Positions 14,020-27,200 of a stretch of DNA of 64,000 bases are shown here, piece after piece. Below the pieces are notes generated by a model that made no database searches, was not told the DNA's origin, and was given only the letters and a program-made list of their open reading frames with translations. The position numbers were made by a program, and so were the translations under genes. Numbering within the stretch: the first letter of the stretch is position 1; the number at the start of each line of letters is the position of its first letter. Source of the DNA: Apteryx mantelli (lineage: Eukaryota; Chordata; Aves; Apterygiformes; Apterygidae); contig NC_089981.1 of the NCBI RefSeq assembly GCF_036417845.1, forward strand, positions 65,809,268 to 65,873,267. Direction: 5' to 3'.

Positions 14020-14450
14020 ATCAGGCACCCGGCGACCTTTCTGTGAGCAGAGGTGGAAAGGCTGTGACCCCCCAGCTAGAGGGGAGGCCTGGGGCAGGGG
14101 GACCGCGAGCGGTGAGACCCACGGCAGCCTGGAGGAGGTGCGAGCGGCCTCTGCTCCCTGGGTTATAGCCAAGTCTGAGGAGGAGGGGAGCCTCCCTGAG
14201 GAGGGGTGGCTGTGCTGCGAGCAGGGGATGTGAAGGGGCCGAGAGGGCCCTCGGGAGGTGCGTGCGCGCTCTGGCAGCAGGCCATATGAGATGTCCTTGC
14301 GGCAAGAGTGGGGTGAGGAGGAAGGGCCCCTCTTCCTGCAAAGCCCCTGCGATAGGGCCAGGCTGCTTTCCGCGTGAAGGAGACGAGGTGCCCTGAGCGT
14401 GGAGGTGCTGGAGAGGGCAGTGCGCGGGCCTGGGTGCAGCGCCAGAGGCA
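14020..14450. promoter_or_regulatory. GC/CpG-rich patch, candidate promoter or first-exon region
   Basis: By eye this stretch has roughly 65% G+C and about 23 CpG in 430 bases, far denser than its surroundings, with strong G over C excess on the + strand. The CpG observed/expected ratio is only moderate because of that G excess. A good + strand donor, CTG followed by GTGAGT, lies shortly downstream at 14524/14525, so an untranslated first exon ending there is possible. No TATA box or clear initiator stands out. It could instead be a decayed GC-rich repeat. Confidence 0.35.
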
Positions 14451-15904
14451 CCTGCAGCTGGTTGATGACTTGGAAAAAGCCTTCAATGGCAGAGTTTTCT
14501 CAGGCTGGTGTAGAGGAGGAACTGGTGAGTCTGTTGGGGATGAATTTCTTTGGAGAGAAGGATGTCCCTGGGGGATTTGGGATTTGTAGCTTTTCCTGGT
14601 GTACGGGTTAAGAGAAGGCTGTTGCTGAAGTCCGTGAAATCAGTCGAATCCAGATTTGTTTTACAGCGGTGCTGCTTAAAACATTTTTCCGTCTTTATTG
14701 CTATTACCTACCTTAATAGCAAATACTCTCCTGAACACCGCGCTGGCCACCCTCCTGTTCTCAACCGCGCGCTCTTGCTGCTATGGTGCTATTACCTCAG
14801 ACTTTACTTCCGTCATCGCGGAACAGCCTGCTGTCCTGTGGCTTAAAATCAACTGGTTGTGTAGTGTGTGTCGGGTATAGTTTGGTACAGTTGCAATCTT
14901 GATCTCTCCCACTAGACAGAAGAAGCTATTGGGAATGGATATTTTAGGGGATATCCTTTGAAAGCCTGCAGTTCTGCTCTCCTGGATGAGCCGTGCTGGT
15001 CATGGTGAGGCTGTATAGGATTCTCTGGGGAGACATCCGAGAGAGCGCCGACAGCCAGCTGTAGTCCACGGCAGCAGGCTGGCTCAGCGCAGCAGGGTAA
15101 CTCCATACCTTTTATCAGCATGTATTTTTTAACAGGTGACTACTTCTAGCCTGTATTTGTGAGGCAATCGGAAGACTGAGGGTTTTGGGGGATGGGCTTT
15201 TCCATACCTTTTCCCCTTTTTGTTTAATAGGAAATCCTGCGTTAGGGATTCTTTAAAAGCAGTTTACAGTGATGTATGTCTTCTCTTTCCTGTAAACCGT
15301 GCAGGCAGTTTTACTTTTTAAAGTAGTACACATTTCACATATTTGAAAACTGACTGCTTTGAAAGGAACTTTTCATTTTTTTAGCAATGTTTGTAATTAA
15401 ATGTTTTATTTTCTCAAAAGGCTAACTTAACTCTACAAACATGGCCTTAGTACCTTTTTTTTCTTTCTTTATTTAGATGATTAAATACATAGAGGAGTAC
15501 ACAGGGATTTTCTGCTGTTAGATACATAAGGCTTTTTTGACTTGTCTTTATCTTTTATAAACCCAGAAAAGTGGAGGAATGTGGAGTCTATAAAGCTGAT
15601 CCTCAGTGTTAGGCAGTGCTACATACCAGACGCTTGCCTGACTTTGCACCTTTTCCTTCCTCTGAGCCTTTCAGATTGTTTAGATGACCGCTGGGGAAAA
15701 TGGAGTTCAAGCTACCCGTTTTTTCCCAAGATGGTTGGCTGTCTGTCTTTGAAAAGGCAGAAACAAGTTCTTCCTTCAGGAGGACTGGGGGAGAACAAGA
15801 GTTGCTTATCTTCTGCCTAACCGATGCATCCAATGTGGGCTGTGATTCCTGTTTAAAATACGCAGCGGCCAGTGTATAGGTTTACTTGATTTGTAAGCAA
15901 CTGC

Positions 15905-16145
15905 AATGTAAATGGGGAAGGTGAGCGTCCCGGTTCCCATGTTGTGTCACACGATGACATATCGTATGGCTGAGCTCGGTAGTCCCCACTGCAGAGCCGT
16001 AGCTGGGGAGGTGCAGAGGGCGTCAGCTCTGCGGTCCAGCGCCAAGGAGCCTGGGGAGCCTGTGGCGCCTGGGCGTGCGGTGTGGTCCCAGTGCTGCGCG
16101 AGGACAGCTGGGGACAGGGTCGGGTGGAGGGGGTGCTGAGCCTCT
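15905..16145. promoter_or_regulatory. Second, weaker CpG-rich patch
   Basis: About 16 CpG dinucleotides cluster in roughly 240 bases (for example GGCGCC and TGCGCGAG), again above the local background. No coding match is recognised. It may be the edge of the same regulatory domain as the patch near 14.2 kb, or chance. Confidence 0.22.
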
Positions 16146-16845
16146 CTTGCCATGCCTTTCGGTAAGCGTGCACCTCTTGCCTCTGAGCCATCAGAGTTAA
16201 CAAAAGAAAGCCTGCTGCTTTTTGTAGCTACATCTTCCCTTGCTTAATGCGAAAGGCGACTATTAATGTCATAAAGGAAAATAGGTTGCTCTTATGTGAG
16301 CTTGTCTTTTGAGTGGGTCGAGCACTTTACAATCACTAATTAAACTTTACAATGTGGCTGCTGTAGTGCCAGCTATGTCCCCTGAAAGAGCACTTTGCCT
16401 GAGGCTACACAAACAAGTCATGAGACTACTTCTTCTGACTCAAACGAATACCCTGGCGGCTGGAACATGGATCCTATATGTGTGAGGAACTACTAAAGAG
16501 TAAAATATTGGCAGTGTTTAACGAGGTGCTACAGATACAATGAGTTAAATTAATCTGTGATGAAGTTACGCAGGGGATAAGTTTGGCCTAGAGTCTGGCA
16601 ACTGGCAGAATTTAGGAACCATCTGTTGCCCAAGGTACCAAGTAATCATTTTCCATAGTTACTTCTAAATCTCAGTTACTCAACACAATTTTGAAGCAGA
16701 AGTTCTGCCAAGTTATTACAAACACTTCAGGTATCTTCCGTTTAAGTGTTGATTAGAGAAGCTTTTCCCTCTGTTACTCACAGACATGTTTTTGTAGTTG
16801 TGACAGGTGTAGGGTGGGAGACTGGAGTGCTCTGTCTACCCTGGA

Positions 16846-16868
16846 ATTTATTTATTTATTTATTTATT
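16846..16868. repeat. ATTT microsatellite
   Basis: Five to six ATTT units. Confidence 0.9.
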
Positions 16869-17800
16869 GCCCACATATTTTTGCCATATCTGAGGCAGAA
16901 TGAGTTTGTAGGTGTAGAGAGGAGTTTTATTGTTTATTCTTTTCTTGCTTGCTCTACTTGGTGGCTGGTAGAGGAATCCTTGTCGCTGGTGAGAGGTTTT
17001 GTGATGTTTAATTTAGAAACTGGAGCTAATCCCATAGCATTTCTCATTGGCCACCTATTTGCTACCAGCTAGCAAAACCTTTCATATCAATTTACCTGGA
17101 AGGAGGAGATTGAAATTGGTGACAAAGAGTAGAGAGGCCCATCACTGACTCATCACCGATCTCCCGAGCATCTCCTAAGCAGGCACTGAGCAGAGCGCAG
17201 GCCTTGGAGTGAAGGGAAAAAAGTGGGCACTGTTAGCAAGAACTGCTCAAAATGTTTTTGTCAAAATAATGGCTTTTCAGACTGTGAAAACAATGTTAGC
17301 AGAAAGGATGTATTATTCAAAACATTCAGATTTCTTGTTGAAAGGGAGGGAAATACATTTAAATTTGATTTGAAATGAAAAGTTATGCAATTGCTAAGAA
17401 TGAAGCTATTTTTATAGCAAGTCTCAGTTTTCCTACTTTTCCTCTTCTATGCCTCTTTTCAGAAGAAACAAGAAATAGCAAGTAATGACCAAAAGTTATT
17501 ATAACCAAAGACAGTTAATTAGACAGAATACTTCATTTTTGAATTAAAAACAGAAAATTGAGTGAAAATGCGTTAACATAATAAATAGGTTTTTTTTTCC
17601 TACTACTGGTTTTCATGGCAAACAGTTGTCCTTTGTCAAATGTACTGCTTAGAGTATGGAGATTCATATTTAGTATGTCAAAGCAGAAAATATGTCCCAT
17701 GCAAGTAATACACAGAGGTGTTTGTTCGCTGGCTCACCATTGCATCCGAAAGTTTTACACTGAGAGATTTCTTCCTGGACAGTTGCAGGAATTCAAGTCG

Positions 17801-17853
17801 TTTCCTCTCTTTTTTTTTCCTCTTTTCTTCTTCTTCCCCCCCCCCCCCCCCCC
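17801..17853. repeat. 53-nt homopyrimidine tract ending in C18
   Basis: Every base from 17801 to 17853 is C or T on the + strand; the last 18 are C. The opposite strand carries G18. Confidence 0.95.
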
Positions 17854-20394
17854 ATTTTTAAATTATGTGAGTTTGGATCCTGACTTGAGCAGGTCGAGCT
17901 GGGATTTTGAATTCGCAGCCCAGTCACTCAGAATGTCAATTGTCTTCCAGGGCACTGAACTGCGAGTCCCAAGGCTGGAAGCTCTTTAAAAGACCATCTG
18001 ACTTTTAAAGGAACATTTGCAGAAGAATATCAGTCTTTTAGCTGTTTCTAAATCTACCAAGCGTGATTGATTTATCAATATGTAATAACTAATGCTTAAA
18101 TAAAGAGAAGTGTCTTCTCTAGTGGTGTTATAACTCTCCATTACAAAATTTGAAATAATTTTAAAAACTCTTAATTTCCATGATGTTGCTCTTTTCCCTT
18201 GGCTCTCCGGAGATACTAAGTTGACTGACAGATTTTGCTTTCTGGTCTGTGGCCCTGGCACAGCACTGCCTAGTTTTGGGTTTTCAGCAATGAGTCATAA
18301 AATACAGGCAGGGAACAGACCTGTGCTGGTGCGGTACCACATGGTCTATGTCTCCAGTGGTTAAGGTTATTCCCTGTTATGCAATTTCCTAGTGTTTTTA
18401 TCCAGGTTCATTTGAAAATATATTAGGCAACAGAGCTCACCACCCACCTCCTGCACACATGTCCAAGTACTTCTGGCTGCCCAGAACGTGCTCTTGGACT
18501 TGTTGCTTTAGCTGTCATCTACCTCTTTGCCACCCTACGGTTGCTCTTCCTCTTCGCTCTGAGTGCTCTTTCCCTGGCTTTTTGACTAGTCATTTTTCAC
18601 TTGCTCTGAGAAATGTCATTATCTCACCATTAGGTGTTTTCATTGAAGTAAACAGATGAATCCTTTATACTTGAACTTTGTAAAGCTCCTTTTATTTTAC
18701 ACAGCCTCACATTTGTTTCTGCGTTTCACAGCAGCAGGTTTCTGAGGAAAAGGCATAACTAGAGAGAAAAGTTACAGGGCAAAATAGTGTGAAGCACAGA
18801 AATATAATCCAGGAAGATGCATGTGAATTTAAAAAAAGTCCCATCCTGCATGCAACTCCTCAGGTTCTCTGGGCTGGTGGGGTTACAGAGCTCTTGAGCC
18901 TAGATTTATCTCATTCAATAGGTTTCCTTTCATAAGATGTACTGCAATAAGCATTGTATTTCTTCTCAACTTTGAGGCTGCCTAGGGCTGCGTGATGGCC
19001 TTTACCAGAGATGCTCTCAGTCCTTGGTGGTGTGGTCACCACTGTGGCAAGACAGCGATTTTGTTAGTCCAGCTTTGCCAGCAGGCTGTCTTGGTGAGGT
19101 GGAGGATTGCTTGGCATGCCTTGGCAGGCTGCTGCGTAACGCTGCGGGGATCCGCCAGGCTGGAAACAGCTCCTCACCAGTGTGCCTAACAGATTTCTCA
19201 CCTGCCCCATAATTGCTGGGTAGTTTAGAAACTGGCCCATCATGCAAAACTACAAGCCATTTCCTTGATGGTTTGGAAAGTTTTCAATATCCTGAGTCAC
19301 TTCAAGGATTATCCTTTTCCAGCCAAGACACCAACATTTAAAGATTTTTGCTAGCAGTCTATCTTGGCAATGATTTCTGCTTCCTTCCCCAGCACACTAG
19401 AACTGAGAAACCTATCTCTGCATAACTTCCTGTCATGTCCCCCCCAGTAACCATTAGAGAGAAGTGCAGAGAGGGATAGTGTAGAGTGAATTTTGGCAAC
19501 AACTTTATATATCAGAAGACGAAAGAGCAGAGAGCTGGAAGAAGGCAGTGAGTTCCCCGGCAGAGGATTCCCAGCCTGCTGTTCTGTATCTACCGCAAAA
19601 GGGAACGTGTTTCTGGAGTTAGTGGCAAAGAGGAATGCGGTTTGGAAAGCAGGCACCTAAACTCACTCTGCCTATAGGCTTTTAAGAGTGTTTTCCAGCT
19701 GGCCGATGTTTTTGCTCCCCCTTGCTGGGAAACATCAGTGACTGCAAGATGTGCATGAGTGTGGATCCCGGTGTTTAGCTAGGCTCCCTGAAAGTGTGTC
19801 CCATCTGGTCCACAAGCAGAGCATAAGCTATGGAAGATGCTTAGGAACTGAACTGAAGGTTCCCTGGACTACAGACAACTTACTGTATCTGCTTGGTAGG
19901 TTTGTGTGTTGTTAGTATTTGCTTTGTGGGAAGCTGAGTAAAAAATTTTGCGTGAAATTATAAAGTTGCAATAAAAAGTAGAGAGAGCGCTCCGTGTTAT
20001 ATAATGGGAAAAGCCACTGTGAATTTCCAGATGTCCACATGCCCTTTATTTGCTTTTTAAGTGGATGCTGCTTATTTTCCCATGAGCCAGCAGGCTATAA
20101 TGAATGACCTAAATGAATTACTGTTCTTACTAAGGACAGAATTCTGGCCAGGTGCAGTGTCCCCTCTATGCATGATGTTTCAGTAAAATAACCAAACTGA
20201 TTGCATTGGTCTCCCCTCTCAGTAATATCCTATCATGTCATTTAGAAACACCCAAACTTCTCTGATTTAGGAATTCAGTTTCACAAGTGTAAAAGCATGG
20301 TGAACATGATGGGAATTCAGTGTAATCTATTAGTGAAGGAAAGAATGAATTTAACCTTTGTTCTTATTCAAATCTTTTGGCTAGTCCTGTTGCT

Positions 20395-20420
20395 TGTTTT
20401 TTTGTTTGTTTGTTTGTTTT
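20395..20420. repeat. GTTT microsatellite
   Basis: Five to six GTTT units. Confidence 0.9.
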
Positions 20421-20479
20421 TAGGAACTACAATAATCCAGCTGGAATTCAGAAGCATTTTAGTTCTATCTCAAATACAG

Positions 20480-20700
20480 AAAATCACAGTTATTATTTAT
20501 TTGTACTAGGCAGTGCCTAGGAGCTCCATTTTTGAGTGTGTTATGCTAGATTCTATACAAATATAGGAAAGAAACTGTTCTTGCTCCTGAAGAATGTCAA
20601 AAAAATGCATGTGAAATGAAGCAGATGAATAGACAGAGAAATAGGAAGAGCAAGGTATTATTAGTTATATGCTAGATACTAGTTTATTTCCTTGTTGCTT
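20480..20700. repeat. Ancient amniote interspersed repeat
   Basis: The block AGGCAGTGCCTAGGAGCTCC, then GTTATGCTAGATTCTATAC, then GTTCTTGCTCCTGAAGAATG, then AATAGACAGAGAAATAGGAA follows a repeat common in turtle and bird genomes ('gtgctaggtgctgtacaaacac', 'cagtccctgccccaaagagc', 'agacagacaaagg'). I do not know its family name for certain; it appears MIR/L2-related. Confidence 0.5.
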
Positions 20701-21645
20701 TTCATTCTCTGCACATTTTCTAATTCCAAATAGCTGATAAAACAGTGACTTTTTTTCATTTCCTTGCTTAACAGTAGGAGCCCTCCATGGCCCAGCTACA
20801 TCATCTGGAGAATGTCTAATGCAAGCCTATCTTTGTGAAGAAACAAATCCATTTGAGGGGAAAACCAGACTCATTCCAGTCTCTTACTCCTGGGAAAATC
20901 TTCTTAGAAATGGCCTCATCTTCAGGCATTGATGACACGCTTGAACTTGGATTTTCAGTAGTGAGGAACACAATTTTAAAAAGACTTAATTTTTGTTAAA
21001 AAGAAATAGAAGGACAATGTATGTGCCAGATATGAGATCCAAAAGAACCTTTGCTGTTTATCAGTAATGCCAGCATTGTAAATTTACAGAATTCCCTGCT
21101 AGCATTCCCTGCTGTGATGTATTCATCTCCCTTTGCATTTGATGCATTAGGACCTGGTGGGATAAACAGTGCTACAGATCCAGCCAGGCTTCTTGGTGGC
21201 AGAAAGGAGAGGATGCAGGGATGGAGGTGGACAGGGTACAGTAAGAGTAAAATAAACAATAACATTTTGGGGCTTTCCAATTGTTGAACTTAAAGTCTTT
21301 AGAAAAGCGGGTATTCTTTGTTCCATTTTAAAGATGGTGGAATTGAAGGAAGGCTAGCGTTCCCAGCCTAGCTGCCATGGGAATTACAATAAAGGCTGTT
21401 GAGTTTTGCAGAAATTGCTCTCCTGGTTAGGAGCAGCTCAGAGATGGGGGAAGCCTGGTTTCTCCTGCGTGGCGGTACAGAGCAATAACTGCTCAGCTGC
21501 TGCCAATGCTTCCTTTTAGCTAGTCCTTGTTAGTGGAGAGTTTGTGGTAATGGGAGTAATTAACACACTGGGAGCCATTTCTGTGTCCTGGAAGGGAACA
21601 GAAAGCCATCAGAGCAGCCCCAGACATGATTGCTCTGCAGGGTTA

Positions 21646-21670
21646 TTTTCTTTCTTTCTTTCTTTCTTTT
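21646..21670. repeat. TTTC microsatellite
   Basis: Six TTTC units. Confidence 0.9.
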
Positions 21671-22417
21671 CCATTGTGCTTGGCTTTTGATTTTTTTTCT
21701 TTGTGTTAAGAAAGCTGGAGAGCAGAAATGGTCTGTAAATTGCATTCATGCTGAGCTTGGGCAAGGTAGGCTAGTTAAAGGTCACTCTCTTGGACTACAT
21801 GGCCTCCTCTTGTGGGGTGGAGAGAGTGTTTAAGAAGGTAGTCACACTGTCTCTCACGGCTCTTTTTTAACCCTCCTTCTTCCAGCCTAGGTTTGAAGAG
21901 CTCTAGTTCTGAATTGAATTTAATAGTCCCAGGAGGCAAGAATCTTGAAGGGTGATTATCTTCATTATAAAATATTAACTCTTCCAGCAGCCAGATGGCT
22001 TCCCGGCCTGATTGCTCCAAAATGTGAGGCTGTGCTGCCATGGTCTCATGCTTGTTGCTGAACTGAGCATATTAGTAGCCTGCTCATATCCCTTCTGTTG
22101 TGTCTTGCATGAAATGAGTGCATATGATCTCAGCTCCCCAATTTGGGTACTGCACAAACTCAGATGAATGACAGCATTTATTGAGGTGAGCTCGAAGAGT
22201 AGATGTGTAATAAACAGTTGCTCTTGCCCTCCCCAGGTGAGGACTGGGGACAGGGAGGAGCAGGGGAATGGTCATAACCTGCTTGATTGCAAGTCTTGAG
22301 CCCAAGGTACCAGGAAACCTACAAACTATCTGCAGGTCGTGACTGACAGTGTATTTATGGACATGTGTATGTCCTAATCTGCTGTAGGGGAGAGGAATGA
22401 AGGGAGAGTCTAGTGGG

Positions 22418-22462
22418 TTTTTTTGTTTGTTTGTTTGTTTTTGTTTGTTTTTTGTTTTTTTT
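22418..22462. repeat. GTTT-rich microsatellite
   Basis: A mixed array of GTTT units and T runs, 45 bases of only G and T. Confidence 0.9.
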
Positions 22463-24223
22463 AAGAGAACACTCTTGAATTGCAAGCCTAGACCTCCCTC
22501 CTGAATAGTACCATCTCCTTTTTTTAGCTTTTCGCTTTGATAGGGGGTTTTTGCTACTGTCTCCTATGGAGCTCTGTGCTGAATTCAGATAAGGAGAACT
22601 GAGCAACTCCATATCCACTTTCAAGAATGGAAAAGCTAAGCCCACAGAATATATCTGTGGTGGGAGGAACCAATGAACATAGGAGAGTGTGTTGTCTCCT
22701 TGGGCTCGTGAGGAGTAGGGTGGGTGGCAAAGGCACTTGTGCACCTCTCAGTGATATTTGAGATCTGTATGAATACTATATCCTTGGAAAGCATCCAGAA
22801 GAGATCACAAAATGCCCTGTGCCACCATCCTCATAACCCCTCCTTCCATTTCTAGATGTTGGTCTTCATCCCCATCTCTCTATGCCCAAGATGAAACCAT
22901 AAAGATCCACATTTCCTCTTCCACTTCTCTCCCAGCAGCAGAACCCATGAGATGCTGTGTCCTGTGAAGTTCTGCTGACTTCCAACAGGAGCTACATGCA
23001 TTCAGCTCTTTGCAAGATGAAGCCCCAATTTCCAAGTGCACTTGGGGCCATTTCACTAAGGAGATCCCATCTTGCCTTATCCCTGTCCCCTGCTAGCAGT
23101 GTAGCTCCCCCAAACTCTCCTCTGGGCATAAGTGCCCACTTCTATCTCCAGCCCCCTTTTTTCAGCTCAAGCTCCACTGGTGCCACCCCAGAGTCCTCTC
23201 CAGCCCAGCAAGAGGATGATGCCAGAGTCCAGATTTATAGCTAACATGCAAACTCTGCTAGAGGAGTAAAAAGCTAAATTAATCCATGTGTCTTTCTCTA
23301 GTCTCTTGAATTTCAAAGCCTCCCTGTCCTCTCTCAATTCTCTGTAAGCATCTTACCATGCGTCCTTGTTGAGGAGGCTGTGAGATGGGAGGATTTTTGT
23401 GTTCCTTTTTTTTTCTCCAGTGACAGCAGCAACTCACAATTTTCACATCTGCATTTTTCATCAGAAGGTTTCTTTTCTTTTTTTTCCCCCCTCCTTTTTT
23501 AGCCACAGCTCAGTTGGGCATAGACGAGGCAGGAAGATTTCTGCTTTTAAGAGATAGCAGTCTCTGTGGAGACCCACACTCAAGACATGATCCAAAAAGA
23601 GCCTGTTGCTCACTAGAAAACTAGATGAGTGAGGAGAGGCTGAATAAATACTATTAATTCCCCATTTTTCCAGCACTGGCAAGCTTGCATTTAATATCAG
23701 TTATTGGCTGTGAATCTCACTGGATCATTTCAAGCATCATGTGTCATCGAGCTGTAACGATCTGACTGCTTGGCCTTGGGCTGACTGTGGGAACATGCAC
23801 TGAAGCAGAGCCAAATTAGAGCTTTATTTACCCCTTCTTAAAACTCCCCTGCTTCAGTAGGGGCTGGGGAAACCATTCCATTTTCTTTTTTTTTTTCTGG
23901 TGAAGGCAAGGACAAAGGCTAAGTCGGCTGGGTTATAAATATATGGGTCTTACATCACTAATGTATATTTTTCCCTTCACGCTGAAATTTGGCATAATGA
24001 GCAGTTTGGGATGGTGGCAGACTGGCGGTGCTGTCAACCCAACCGATCAGAGTGTCAGTGTATCAGTGTGATTGTGGTCCAGCATCCTTGACTGGAATAA
24101 CATGACTTAAGCAGGCCTGCACTGAGCTGAAGTGCCAGGAGTTTGTGAGAGAAGCCAGCCTGTACCTGGCTTCATCTAACTCTCTTATTCCTCCTGCACT
24201 AGGAATTGATGAAAATTACACTT

Positions 24224-24243
24224 AAAAAAAAAGGGGGGGGGGG
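24224..24243. repeat. A9-G11 homopolymer junction
   Basis: Nine A are followed by eleven G, an all-purine run likely to vary in length. Confidence 0.9.
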
Positions 24244-27200
24244 AGAAATCCATCTCTAAGCAATTAGCAGTCAGGGAGGGAGGAAGTGAAGGAGGGAGGG
24301 CAGAGAGTAGCAAACCCATCTCCTGCAACCTTTCTGTGCAGTTGGGTAAATAAGCCGAGCATTAGCTCTGTGCCCAGCTTCTTGCTCTGTTTCCCAAGCA
24401 GGTGCATTGTGAGATGTTTGCAAAGATATTAACCCCACATACAGAGTGTGCCAGTTGATAATTATGGAAATTAGTGGCAATTAGATAATGTCACTCACTC
24501 TCCACATACAGCTGATAAGCAGTTGAGAGCCACTCCAAAGTGCGGGTGAGACCCCCTCCTGGGGCTGCTAAGCAGATGGCTCTGACCTCCTGGCATTAAT
24601 AGGCTGCCCTCAAGTTTGGGAATGTGGATGGTAGTTGGTAGCACTTCGCCACGGCAGTGCTGCCTCCCTTCCCCCTGCTCGGGAAGTTGTGCAGCTCTCT
24701 CAGCCTGGTGAGTGGGAAGTTTGAATAGTGCAAGTGGGTGTGTTTCCTACAGCGGGTTTTGCGTGTGTGAAATGCTGAGCCGTCTGTTCAGTGTGCAGGG
24801 TCTTCGTTGTCTCAGCTCTTCTGCGGGCCAGGGAGGCGGTGCAGGCTGCTCAGGCTGCGGTGGAGATAACTTGCTCACTACCTCTTTTCTTCAGGGTAGC
24901 AAGTTCTTGAAATGCTCTGCAAAGACTTCCTAGTGGTCTGTTAAAGGGCTGATCACATGTGACTAGCCGTCTTGTTTCATGCTGCTAAATCACTTTGAGG
25001 TAAAAATAGAACGTGGAAAATATTTGTTATATTGCTTTTACATGTGAGCAATAGGTGGAACTGGAACAGGGATGTTGTGAGTTTGTGACTGAGAGAGGCG
25101 ATGTCCATCATGAAGTCTTTTTCTGTCAGATGTGTTCATGCTCTGAGGAAGTTAGAGATCTCTTGGAGATAATACATATAAGAAAATACTATGGGATTGT
25201 ATAGTTATTGTCCCAAACTAATGCATTGCTATGGTAGCAGTGTGCTGTGTGAGGCTGCTAGGGTAGTACTTATTCTAAAAATAAAATGGTAAGAGCAGAA
25301 AATTATTCGTTCTCTGTGTGTCTTGGAGGATCATTGCAGGAAACGGGTAAGGCACAGTTTTACTGTGTCAGGATTTATACTCTCAAGGTTCAGATTCAAA
25401 TCCTGGCCAATGCTAAGTGGACACTGTGCCTTCTGGGCTTTCCTCTCAGCCCCTGCTATTGTGCGGTGAGGTTTGCTAGCACTGGCTGAGCTGCATGAGA
25501 TGCAAAACTCAATAGCAGGAGATACCACAGGTCAGGACTGAGGGGCACTGGCAGAGCCCTGGAGAAGCCTTGGACAGCGCCAGGCTCCTGTTGGCAGGGT
25601 GCAGACAGCCTTCCCAACACCTTTTCGGGAATGTCCAAAAGGAAATGAAGCATTCAGAAATGACACCTCTATTTTATAACTTTTGTGCTTTCTTCCTCCA
25701 TTGAAACAGAACCCTGACCCTGTTTTTCAAAACAGGTAGAGAGGGATTGCCTTGGGTTCCCCCAGTCAGCAGTGCTAATCCAGTTTAGCGTTTTCTGACT
25801 CGTTTTTCTCGTTGACTGTGACATTTAGCATGGAGAGAGTTGGTGATACCAGCCTGCCTCCTAATGAACAGGTATCAGTGTTACAGAAATCTGTGCCTGC
25901 TCCCTTTGCTGCTCCTTTGAAATATCCCAAAGATTGAAGACCCACAGGGACTGAGATGTCTTCTCATGTGTAAAACAGGGTGTCAGCAGCCTGGGGTTGG
26001 AAGAGATCAGGCTGTTTGGACATACACTTGGGCTGTACGTGGACATACACATCTCATCTGTGATTGTCTATAGGGTGTCCACACCTAGTGCTATTATAGT
26101 GTCTTTCACTGGTTCTCAAAGAGTTAGCTTTTTAAAACAGGGCAAGAAGAGTAGCAAGGCTGAGGCCTGCTTCTCATGCAAATGATGTAACCCACCTGGC
26201 CCAGGAGAATCCAAAGCTGCTGCAAGAGCCCCTGTGCTGTGGGGTCTCTGCGGGTGCCTACAGCCCTGCCAGGCTCGCTCCCTCCCTAGCTCAGGTGATC
26301 GCAGGGCTATCTGACCTAGCAGGGAATTTTGCTGCAGTGCTGGTAAATGTTCCAGGGAGCCATGAGCTTCTGGGAGCACACTGCTGGCTAATTTACACAC
26401 ATTATTATATTCCTATTCCCATCTCATCAATAATTCCAGGCTTGGGTCATCACTTTCTCTCTTCCCTCCCTCTCACTCTATTCTCCTTCTCCATAAATCA
26501 TGGGCTATTTTAGTGGAGCCACCAGGGAGCACAGAGGAGAAAGGTAAACGGACAAGAGCCACGTACTTCTTCCTCCAGTTGATTTTCAAGGCCTGAACAT
26601 CCTCCTCCTCCTCCACCCCTCCACTTCGCCCTGACTGAGCCAACATCCTGATTATTGGGAAGATAGATGATTTGAGCATTTGGATCCTTTTCTTTTTTTT
26701 TGCTTTACACCTCTCCTAACACTTCCTTTTTTTCCTCCTTCCATTCTCCTGAGCCAAGCTGTTAACAATTAAAAGGAATTATCTTCCCTCTGGTTTTGAC
26801 TTGATTGTATTTGTGTTTATAGCAGTTTAGCTAACAAGTTCCAGTCAGGCAGCTGCAGGGAATGGGCCTGGCTTCCACTGGGCATTGAAAGCTCGCATTT
26901 CTCTAGCTTGCGGGTTCTCTTTTAATTGATCTATTTTGTTTTCTAAGTGACTTGTTTTTAGTGCTGACTAAATTTGCCAGATTGACAGCCCTGGAGACTT
27001 ATGGCTTCTGCAGGTCCCTGGGGCAGGTATGGCCAGGGCTGTAGCAGTGTGAGCTGTCCCCTCCTTTGCCTGATGATTCTCCTCCAGCTCAACCTCTGCC
27101 CTGGCCAGGCAGTAATTTCCTGACACTGCCCATCTCTACAGTGTTTGTGGGAAGGCACCCACTAGGAACATCAGCTCTCATCATCCACATCACAAAACAC

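Noticed and set aside
14017..14611. Several overlapping open frames on both strands in the GC-rich patch
   Set aside because: GC-rich DNA has few stops; frames overlap in all phases and none shows a domain.
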